Positions 51,462-61,481 of a DNA stretch of 64,000 bases are shown here, in pieces. Numbering within the stretch: position 1 is the stretch's first letter; every line of letters begins with the position of its first letter. The notes under the pieces were generated by a model that was given only the letters and a program-made list of their open reading frames with translations, did not search any database and was not told where the DNA came from. The position numbers were made by a program, and so were the translations under genes. Source of the DNA: Halichoerus grypus (taxonomy: Eukaryota; Chordata; Mammalia; Carnivora; Phocidae); contig NC_135715.1 in the NCBI RefSeq assembly GCF_964656455.1, positions 173,134,437 to 173,198,436 on the forward strand, written 5' to 3'.

Positions 51462-52027
51462 ATAAAAAAATCTCAAAAAAAAAAAAAATAAAGCAATGCA
51501 CCAGGCAGGCAAATATGCTTATATAAGGAACTGACAGTTCATTTGTGGGTTATTCAGTACCATAATTACTGCCTAACTGCTCTCCCTGTTCATCTCTATT
51601 TAGCTTTTTTATGTAAAAGGCATATTAGGAGAGAAAGTTTTAAGAATCATCTGTAATCCAGGTTGATTCCCTCCTCTCCCTTTTTTTTCTTTTTTGAAAG
51701 AGAGAAAATGGAATGCATGAAGTCCTATCACTATAGTATCATAGCAGAAATATGGATACATACTAAAGAAGTCCAGAGTTTTTAAAACTCAGTCTCACCC
51801 AGTTCAGTTAACAATCTGGTGGCAACAGTGTCTGTGAACTATCAAACACTATTGGCTTGTGACTGTGAAATTGCTTTTTGTAGTCTATGTATGTTTGTAC
51901 ATAATAGCACACTTTCAAAAATAAGTTGCTTTTGGTAATTATTTGATGAAATTGCAGTTTGAGTAGGAGTCTGTGATCTATGCCTCCATGTGACCCTTCT
52001 TGCCTGTTTTCTTTAAATGAATAAACT

Positions 52028-52221
52028 AGGGCGCCTGGGTGGCTCAGTTGGTTAAGCGACTGCCTTCAGCTCAGGTCATGATCCTGGAGTCCTGGGATCG
52101 AGTCCCACATCGGGCTCCCTGCTCGGCGGGGAGTCTGCTTCTCCCTCTGACCCTCCCCCCTCTTGTACTCTCTCTCTCTCTCATTCTCTCTCTCTCAAAT
52201 AAATAAAATCTTTAAAAAAAA
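52028..52221 (+). mobile_element. Can-SINE
   Basis: Near-identical in type to the copy at 287; target duplication AAATGAATAAACTA on both sides. Confidence 0.95.
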
Positions 52222-52302
52222 ATGAATAAACTAAATACATACAAACATTTAAATATAGAAAATACACAAAAACATGTATTTATATATTCAGGGACTTAAT
52301 TC

Positions 52303-52503
52303 TTTTTTTTTTTTAAAGATTTTATTTATTTATTTGACAGAGAGAGACACAGCGAGAGAGGGAACACAAGCAGGGGGAGTGGGAGAGGGAGAAGCAGGCT
52401 TCCTGCTGAGCAGGGAGCCCGATGTGGGGCTCGATCCCAGGACCCTGGGATCACGACCTGAGCCGAAGGCAGACGCTTAACGACTGAGCCACCCAGGCGC
52501 CCC
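52303..52503 (-). mobile_element. Can-SINE
   Basis: Near-consensus minus copy; target duplication AGGGACTTAATTCT on both sides. Confidence 0.95.
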
Positions 52504-52602
52504 ACAGGGACTTAATTCTAAAACACATGCTACATCCATGAAAACCTTGGAGGTACTTCTTTATTTCAGCCGCCATCAAGCCTGGAATAGAATACAGTCT
52601 TC

Positions 52603-52826
52603 TCCTTTTTTTTTTTTTTTTAAAGGAGATTTTTAATTTTTTTTTAAGATTTTATTTATTTAGTTGGGAGAGAGAGAGCGAGCACGAGCAGGGGGAGCAG
52701 CAGGCAGAGGGAGAAACAGACTCCCGACCGAGCAGGGAGCCCGATGTGGGACTTGATCCCAGGAACCTGGGATCATGACCTGAGCCAAAGGCAGACGCTT
52801 AACTGACTGAACCACCCAGGCATCCC
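52603..52826 (-). mobile_element. Can-SINE
   Basis: Minus copy with a double poly-T tail; third SINE within 900 bp. Confidence 0.93.
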
Positions 52827-53211
52827 TCCTCTTCTTTTTTTCTAGTTTTCTTTTTGGATTTCCTTATTGAGTTCTGGCCCCTGATAGATGGCTCTCCCTT
52901 TCTTCTCTATTGGAAAACTGTAGTAAAAATGTGTGGTCCCATTTTATGAGTCTGAAGGTTTTGTATAGAAGGTGCTTGTGTATATACAAATATGAATATT
53001 TATCTGTGGATTACCTTTGGGGAAAAAGTGAAACACAGCAGGAGTTATGAAATAAGTGAAAATTTCCACAGTGGATAAGAGCAAACAGAACAGTTTAGCT
53101 AGAGTAATTATTACAGATTTTTTCATATAAAGCAGAGAATATATGGGGTTTTCATTTTTTGTTGATTAGAATCCTGGCTTTCCTTGTTTTCCCTTTCTTT
53201 TTGGAATTAAG

Positions 53212-53350
53212 ATTATACAGGAGAGAGTTAAAAAGTCGTGGACAGTTGTGGACGCCAGAACCCTCAAGAAAGAAGATCTACAGAAAGAAACCGTTTATTG
53301 CTTAAATGACGACAATGAAACCGAGGTCCCGAAGGAGGACACTATTCAAG
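53212..53350 (+). CDS. XRCC5: XRCC5 coding exon 8 (weak donor)
   Basis: Residues 267-312 plus one base: [46 protein letters not shown]. Beta-barrel DNA-encircling domain. The donor reads CAAG|GTGCGC, weak after position +3. A GTGAGA eight bases downstream would break the frame, so the first site is preferred. Confidence 0.94.
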
Positions 53351-54204
53351 GTGCGCCCGTGAGACAGCTGCTTCCGGGCGGTGGGAGGCAGACTCGGGTT
53401 TGTACTGGTAGTGTTGGCAGATGTTTTTCTCAGTTCTGGAGACATGACCATGGGAGGGACCATGAGGCGCTAGGTCCTAAATTGAGCTCATCTGTCGCGT
53501 CTGAGGCAGGATCTGCTTGGGTACTCCATCTGAGTTTGACATGTCCTCCAGTGACAGGACTTAATACTTGGTTTTATTTTAAAGTTTGAAACATACTAGC
53601 TAAGAGAATACTTCTATTAATGTGGCTGAAGCAGGTTTCTTTGTTTACTCTGGTTCACGTCTTACTTCCATGGTGATTATTCTTCTGAGTGCCTATTTCA
53701 GGTCTTAGGAATCTTGCCAGCTGTGCTACCTTCGGGTAATTTAGGGGATCATACACATTTGTGTCCATTATATGGCTTTATGTTCACTAGGATGTTTACA
53801 GTTGTACTTCATGTGTGATACCCATTTGATCTGTGTAGTGTGTCTAGAGGGCAGTTCTATCCAGAGGGCTTACAAATTAGCTGAGAGTGTCTGAATTTTC
53901 AAGAGCTAAAATTACGAGATATCAAGATGGTTAAGATAGAAACTAGAGTCTTTAGATAAATTCATTGCCAGGCTTTGTGCTTCCCAGTATAATTTTAATT
54001 TGCAAGCCTTGAAAAAAATGCCTTTTGTCTGTGGCACTAAATCTCGATGTTTGTGTATATATGTATGTGGGCGTGGGGGAGACTGGTTAAGGCGCTGGTG
54101 GTTGCAATTCCTTCCTTTCTCCTGATCGATTACGAATAAAAAATGTAATCAGTATCCTGCAATCCCTACTAATTCTTTAATTCAGTTCTGTATTGTAGTG
54201 TAGT

Positions 54205-54270
54205 CAAGAAGGTGAGTTTTGGAGTCAGACCTGGGTTAGAATCATAGCTCCATCAGTTACTAATCATATG
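54205..54270 (+). mobile_element. MIR SINE fragment
   Basis: TTTTGGAGTCAGACCTGGGT and CCATCAGTTACTAATCATAT. Confidence 0.75.
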
Positions 54271-54399
54271 ATCCTCCTATAATGACTGAAGGAAGAAGAG
54301 CATGATTAAACGCATAAGACCAGGAAAGTAGAGAGCTTCTCAGTGACAGCAGGTAGTTGGGCTGGTGTGTCGGGCATACACAGTTTAGTACTTGGGAAC

Positions 54400-54600
54400 A
54401 GTATCCCATAGACGACCTGGATTTTCCCTTTTAATCATCACAACAGCCTCATGGAACAAGCATCCCACTCTTGTTTCCATTTTACAGATGAGAGAATTGA
54501 GGCTGAAAGACACTCATTCACGTATTCAAAGTCGTGCAGCTAGCAACTGGCAGAACTCGAACCCAGGACTGCCCTACTTCAGAGTCTTTGTTTCTACAGA
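54400..54600 (-). mobile_element. MIR SINE
   Basis: TTTCCATTTTACAGATGAGA, GAATTGAGGCTGAAAG and GAACTCGAACCCAGGACTGC. Confidence 0.9.
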
Positions 54601-55215
54601 CTGTTCTGAATTAGGAACGACTTTGAATGACAGGCTGAAGAGTTGATGCTTAATCTTGAAAGCAACCTGGAGCCATTTCTAGTTTTGAGGAGCAGAGTGT
54701 CATTGAGGCTATGTGTTAAGAAGATTAATATGACGGAGATAAGGTGCCAGTTCTTTCGGTTGCAAGCAAAAAAACCAAAACAAAACAAAACAAACCAGCT
54801 CTGTTTATTTTAGGCAAAAAGGACATTTATTGCTGGGGCAATAATGGAGAGGGAAGAGTTAAACATTGAGTTCAGAGAACACAGAAGCAGCTTTTTTGTC
54901 TTATACCTTGGTGCAGCTACCCACATACTTCTTTCACCTGTCCTCCACTCTCTGCCCCCTAATATGCAGACAGAGGCCCTAGCAGACATATGTGTGCCAA
55001 GGAATACGGTTATATGTTGCAGTCTATTCTGTGCTTTTTGCCATGTACAAAATTTAGATATTGATTTTCCCTTTCAGTAGATGAACCAGAAAACAAGGCA
55101 GTTTCAATTAGAATTTTCGAGTTTAAAAAATTCAAGTAAGATGTCTGATGACAGAGAAGAGTTAGGAAGAACATTTGGTTTAGTTACCACTCTTAGTCAT
55201 TTGCCATACATTTCT

Positions 55216-55421
55216 CTGATAATTTTTTTTTTTTAAGATTTTATTTATTTATTTGACAGAGAGCGAGAGCGAGAGAGTACAAGCAGGGGGAGCTGGAGGC
55301 AGAGGGAGAAGCAGGCTCCCTGCCAAGCAAGGAGCTCAATGCGGGGCTCGATCCCAGGACCCTGGGATTATGACCTGAGCCGAAGGCAGATGCTTGGCCG
55401 ACTAAGCCAGCCAGGCGCCCC
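55216..55421 (-). mobile_element. Can-SINE
   Basis: Minus copy; flanks CTGATAATTTTTT on both sides. Confidence 0.94.
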
Positions 55422-56358
55422 TGCCTGATAATTTTTTGTTGGAGTTTTTGTTTTCATCACCAGCTTTTTTAAAAGACATATATGAAAATACAAATATATT
55501 TTTTTAATTAAACGCATGGCATTAACAGATTGACAGGAACAGATAAACTGGATCACAGAATCTACCCCAAACGTACAAGTTTCTTTGTTTCTTGGAGTAA
55601 AGTTGCGCGTGCTTTTCCTTTCCATTTACCCAAGGCCAGAATCCTTGGAATTTGATGATCATTCTTCCCACCAAATACAGGAGACTGTGTATTGAAAGGG
55701 CATGACTTTCCATAGAACAGAGGCGCTGGAACAGGACTGGAGTTATTTTTAAGAAACTGAGAGCCTGTATTTGTATGAATAACCAAAGTAATTAAGAAAA
55801 AAAACAGATAATATAATCCCAGAAATGAAGTAGGTTTAAATGCAGAAAAATAGCCAACTTATCAATTGAATGTTCCTAAATATAAGAGTTTTGGCTTCTC
55901 CCATTAGGCATTTGTATGTCTCCAGCATGCATTTTGGAGAACATTTTATTCTGAAAATTTCCTTTGGGCATTTTTGTCTGTGGGTCTCCAGGTTTCTGAA
56001 TAAATGTGTTCTTGTTATTATGTTTACAAATCACACTTGTACTTTAGTCAACTATAGTTTATCTTTGGAGGATAACTGGTACATTACATTTGCTACATTC
56101 TTTCTTCTAGGCTAGATAATCATTAAGGTAACTAGATTGCAGAAGATGCTACTTAAAAAATGTAATTAGATTTTAATCGCCTCTATACTGTGTATGTTGT
56201 TTGTGTATCTGCTGCTGCTTTTTCCCCACTGATCACAAGGGGCAGTAATTTGATTCCAGGGAACAGTATATGGAGGCTTGATCTGGAGTACGTGTGTATT
56301 GTTAATGTATGTGTAGGGCTAATTTCAGCTTGTAGAAAATGAGGCCCCATATGCTTAA

Positions 56359-56499
<141 letters not shown>

Positions 56500-57949
56500 T
56501 AGCACTTACTTTACTCGTTGTCAACGAAAGAAATGAACTTTTCTCTTACTATTATTTGAGAGGGTATGCTTTCGATTGGTCCTTTTATTTACAATGTGTA
56601 TTTATTTGACTTTTAGTTTTTTTGAATGTAGTCTGAGGATTAGTGTTAACTATCTTCAGTTTTTGAATAGAGAAACCAAGATGTAGAAAAGTCGAGAAGT
56701 CTTAGCATGAATCAGAATATATTCCATTGAGAGTCACTTCTTAGCTTGGCTTTCGGTCATAGCTCACATAGCCTTAAAGAAACATCATTCAGTTCTTTGC
56801 TATTGTGTTGCTTTCTCTAAACTGTTATGTATAATAGAGTGTTTTAGAGGAATGAAGGTCTACTTCGGTTTTGAATGACACCAGGCCTCGTAGAATATCA
56901 TTGGTTTATGCTGGTCACCCTTCTTAACGTCCAACAAAGAGGTCTAGGATCTGAAGCCTGTCCTTAAGTCATACCTTCTTTAGACACCGATGCAGAGATA
57001 CATAAAACACATAGCGGGAAATGCAGTAATTCACTGAGGGCCATGGGATAGCATATACTGTTCTAGAAAGGGTTATTAAAGATTCCTGGAGATCTTAGAT
57101 TAAATGTTCTTAAGGTAGGCAACCAGAGAAAATGAATAAGCGTATCCTGTAGCGTATCTTTTCTAAGGCTCTATAGGGATAAAGCGATGTTTGTTGGTTC
57201 TAAAGAAATTCAAGTGAGAATTGTAATGAAAATAAATATTAACCAGTATACTGGATTTGAGCTTCTTCGTGTTGCTCTGGGATATAGTCCCTGTGTGCTT
57301 TGGTGTTAGAATAATTCTGCGAGGGTGGGGAGATGTTTTCCATGATATGCCCAAACTGTTGGATATGTTTTTAAACTTCTTAAGCTGGAAATTGGGAGTA
57401 CTTACTGAAAGTTGGTAAGATTTTAATGGTGAAAATAGATACTTTTTGGAAGTTGAGAGTTTCTAACAATTCTCTAACAAATTACACTAAATATATATTT
57501 CTTAAAAATAAAGGTATTCACTCTGGGAGTTCTACAGACTTAAAACTTACAGTTGTTAATGGCAGTGCCCCTAAGCCTTTCCAGTGAAGCAGAACCTTCG
57601 TTCAGGCCTGTGTGTAAAAACTGGCCTGTTGGGAAGTGGGTATGCCTAATTCCCGTTAGCTCGAAAAGACCTATCCAAAACAACTGATCCGAAATTCATG
57701 ACCCAAATAACTGAAGTTACCTGTGCCAGGGTGGGAATGGGGGGGCCTGTTTGGTTAAATGACAAAGCAAAAAAGAGTGAGCTGAACAAAAAGTACATTT
57801 TTCCATTTTAAAAGAGTTCTGTTAACTTAAAATTAACTTTTAAGTCATGACGTGTTCTCTAAATCAACTTATGTTGTTTTTAAGCTCTATATTTATCTTA
57901 CGTAAAATCTCAGACGGGTACAATAAAGATAATCATAATAGTCACCATT

Positions 57950-58170
57950 TATTGAGTGATTGTAATATTCAATTCAATATAGTAAGCATTTTATGTGAAT
58001 TCCCATTTAATTCTTATTACAACCCTCCTGGATAGGTGCCATGATAATATATTTTATACATTCGAAAATTGAGTATGTAATTGGTCTAAGGTCACAGCTA
58101 GAAGGTAGTAGAGATTGGTTTTGAACCAGGTCTCTCTGACTTAAGAGCCTATGCCATTAATCACTTGTAA
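57950..58170 (-). mobile_element. MIR SINE
   Basis: CATTTATTGAGTGATTGTAA, CAACCCTCCTGGATAGG, AAGGTCACAGCTAGAAGG and TTTTGAACCAGGTCTCTCTG. Confidence 0.9.
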
Positions 58171-58379
58171 TTTGCCCACCAGGTGGACAAGCTGGTTTTT
58201 TTGACTGGTTTGGTTTTCATCCCTGCTTTCATATATTATCTTAAATGCATACGTATCTTTTTAAAATTAATTAATTGGTTAATTAATTTGGGGGGAACAC
58301 ATGAAAAAACACTTTCTATTTTGAGACAATTAGATTCACATGCAGTTGTAAGAAATAATACTGAGAGATCCTGTGTACC

Positions 58380-59135
58380 CCATACTTAGTTTCTCCCAAA
58401 GGTAACATCTTGAACACTATAAGGCAGTCCTACTACCAGGATATTGACATTGCTACAGCTTAGATACAGAACATTCCATCACCATAAGGATCTCTCCTGT
58501 TGCCCTTTTAGGGCCATGCCCACTTCTCTCACACCCTCATCCCCTCTTTAATCCCTGGAAACCACTCCTTTGTTCTCCAGTTCTATAATTTTGTCACTTT
58601 GGAAAGGCATATAAACAGAATCATACGGTATGTGACATTTGGGGGCTGGCTCTTCCCACTCAGCATAATTCTCCGGAGATTCATCCAGGTTATTGTGTGT
58701 ACCGATAAGCTTGTTTTTTATTGCTGAGTAATATTCCTAGGTATGGGTTTACCACAGCTTTTTTTGTTTTGTTTGTTTTTTAACCAGTTATCCACTGAAG
58801 GACATGTTTTTCCCAGTTTTTGGCTATTATGAGTGAAGCTGCTATAAACATTTGAATACCAGCTTTTGTATAATGTCCTTCATTTCTCTGGGATAAATGC
58901 CCAAGGCTACAATTGCTAAATTTTGTAATAGTTTAGTTTTAAAAGAAAACTGTTCAGTTTTGTAAGAAAACTAAATGCCTAGTTTCTTCAAAAACTGTCA
59001 AATTGTTTCCAGAGTGGCTGTGCCCTTTTATATTCCCACCAGTAATGGGTGAGTGACTCAGTTTCTCCACATGCTTGTCAGCATTTGGCACCATTGCTAT
59101 TTTTTTATTTTAACCATTCTGATAGGTGTTTATTT
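58380..59135 (-). mobile_element. Old mammalian LINE-1 3' segment
   Basis: Minus orientation; TTTCTCCCAAAGGTAACATC, CATTCCATCACCATAAGG, TGCCCTTTTATATTCCCACC. Adjoins the younger LINE-1. Confidence 0.8.
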
Positions 59136-59142
59136 TTTTTCC

Positions 59143-59559
59143 ATTTTATTCTTAATTTAAATTTAATTAACATATAGTATATTATTAGTTTCAGAGGTAG
59201 AGTTCAGTGATTCATTAGTCTTATATGATACCCAGTGCTCATTACATCACGTGCCCTCCTTAATGCCCATGACCCCAGTTACCCCATCCCTCGCCCCCCT
59301 CCCCTCCAGCAACCCCCAGTTTGTTTCTTGTGGTTAAGAGTCTCTAATGGTTTGTCTCCCTCTCTGATTTCTTCTTGTTCTATTTCCCCTCCCTTCCCCT
59401 ATGATCCTGTTTTGTTTCTTAAATTCTACATATAAGTGAGATCATATGATAATTGTCTTTCTCTGATTGACTTATTTTGCTTAGCATACTACCCTCTAGT
59501 TCTATCCATGACATTGTAAATGGCAAGATTTCATTTTTTTGATGGCTGAGTAGTATTCC

Positions 59560-59607
<48 letters not shown>

Positions 59608-59815
59608 CACCGCATCTTCTTTATCCATTCATCTGTCAGTGGACATCTGGGTTCTTTCCATAGTTTGGTTATTGTGGACATTGCTGCTATAAACATTGAG
59701 GTGCAGGTGCCCCTTCGGATCACTACATTTGTATCTTTGGGGTAGATACCCAGTAGTGCAATTGCTGGGTTGTAGGGTAGCTCTACTTTCAACTTTCTGA
59801 AGACCATACATATTT
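59143..59815 (-). mobile_element. Carnivore LINE-1, 5'-truncated
   Basis: Contains the carnivore LINE-1 3' UTR (TCATTACATCACGTGCCCTC) and the ORF2 C-terminal part with VIRRGTCTSMFIAAMSTI and EWIKKM. A TG microsatellite lies inside the coding remnant. 5'-truncated, so not mobile. Confidence 0.9.
59561..59606. repeat. TG dinucleotide microsatellite in LINE-1 ORF2 remnant
   Basis: About 22 TG units between the segments coding ...KKMRCI and MEYYSAIKK of the ORF2 end, read on the minus strand as a His-Thr repeat. Confidence 0.97.
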
Positions 59816-60839
59816 TTTTAAGAGCAAGGTGTTTTCCATAGCAACTAAGCACACACCTTTTAGTAGACTAGTAATTATCTTTAATGAGATCACATATTTT
59901 TCCATCCTCCCTTAAAGTGAGGGAAACTAACATTTCTGGATTGAATTGATGCGAGCATTTTTATTATATGAAATAGGTTTTTTGATCTTGGTGTTTTTGT
60001 TTTGTTTTTTAATTGTGAAATTGCACATTATTCTTCTCTTAAATTTTCAATTTGTCTTCCTCCAAGTTGTCGTTGTTCTGGGTACCTAATTGTAGAATGG
60101 GTAAGAATTTAGCCAGCACTTCTCCCAGATGTCTGGTTGTCCTTTGAGAAGTCATTTAAGTGTGTTAGGAAACAATATCATTAACTGTTCTTTCATCAAT
60201 CAAGAACCATTACAGATTCTAATAGGAGGGCAAATCTATATGAATGTAGCAAACTTTGTAGTTTTAATATGGGATTATTCCCATATATCTTTAAATAATA
60301 GTTTTCAAATGGGGACTGGCAGTAGAGATGGAGGGCATTTGAAGTATGTGGGCCAAACCCCCACACCTTTGAGACTCCGTCTTCTGGAGCTGCTGTGATT
60401 CTGAAAGTGCTCAGTTTCTTGGCTTCAGAGGTAGGAGGGCAGAAGAACACTTGAGGAGCATTGCCCTGTTCAGCACATGGCATGTTCTTACAGATAAGCT
60501 CCAGGCTCAAGATTACAGGGAGCGGAGAGAAGTTGATCTTGGTCAGTAGATGCAGGTAGTTGGTTATGATGCTAGGAACCCTGCAGTCTTCATTTCTAAT
60601 CAGGTATCGGTGGAGCTGCTTTGACCCCTCTCCTACCCTGCCAGAGAAGTAATGGAACTAAAAGGGGGACAGAAGGACTTGCAGTACTTACTGTTGGTTT
60701 CACCAGTCTCCCCTCCTCCAGTGTGGCCCCCGCCCCCTGATGAGTTCTTCACTCTGGTCTCTACAGTTTGGCCGTGCCTCGTCTTTGCTCTTGGGATGAA
60801 GCCTAAGCCGCTTAACTTTGTTCATAAGACACTTCATGA

Positions 60840-61265
60840 TTTGATCTTTGCTAATCTAATTTTTCACCTCTCCCCTCATACTAGGGCACTACACCTACTC
60901 CAAAAGCAGTTCCCCAAAGGTACTATGTTTTTATGTCATTCCAGACTTAATTCACACTAGTCTCTCTGCCCAGCACACTTGGGCGAGACTCTTCTCTTTG
61001 TTCCTGTACATCCTTTAAGTCTTGACCTAGGTGTCAAGCCTGCCCCGACCAAGCTGGATGCCCTGTTTATGTGCTCTCGGAGCCCCGAGCTAGAATATTG
61101 CACTCTTGTGCTTTTGTAGTGCTGTACCCTAATACTGCAGTGCAGTTTCATATTTGTCTAAGCTCCTTAGGACAAGACTATATCCTGTTCATTATTGTGT
61201 TTTCAGTGCTCAGAACAATGTTTGACATATACTTGGAATTCAGATATATATTGTGTTTAATTGAA
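60840..61265 (+). mobile_element. LINE-2 3' end
   Basis: TGTACATCCTTTAAGTCTTG, GGTGTCAAGCCTGCCC, GTAGTGCTGTACCC, CTCCTTAGGACAAGACTATA and TCAGTGCTCAGAACAATG. Confidence 0.85.
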
Positions 61266-61418
61266 TTGAACCTCAAATAATAAGGTGTTTCTAGTCCCTA
61301 TGAATGTTTTTTTACTAAGACCATTTTGAATAGAATTTCTTAGTAACTGTGGCGTTACGGCTATCAGTGTTACTTATTTGGGTCAAAACCAATTGTTTTC
61401 CTCACTTAACTCTTGTAG

Positions 61419-61481
61419 GTCCACAGGAGATATTTTATGGGAAATCAAGTCCTAAAGGTCTTTGCAGCAAAAGATGATGAG
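61419..61481 (+). CDS. XRCC5: XRCC5 coding exon 10 (63 bp)
   Basis: Residues 351-371: [21 protein letters not shown], corresponding to human [21 protein letters not shown] (each quoted as a short peptide; beta-barrel). Acceptor TCTTGTAG, donor GTGAGT, phase 0 on both sides. Last XRCC5 exon found in the window. Confidence 0.95.

Larger units (their letters stand above)
50920..53211 (+). other. XRCC5: XRCC5 intron 7, SINE-dense
   Basis: Six SINEs (three of them within 900 bp at 52028-52826, and one nested pair) occupy about half of this 2.3-kb intron. GTAAGT to GGAATTAAG. Confidence 0.85.

Noticed and set aside
59502..59852. 116-residue minus-strand open frame
   Set aside because: It is the C-terminal remnant of LINE-1 ORF2 with a microsatellite, 5'-truncated, not a host gene.
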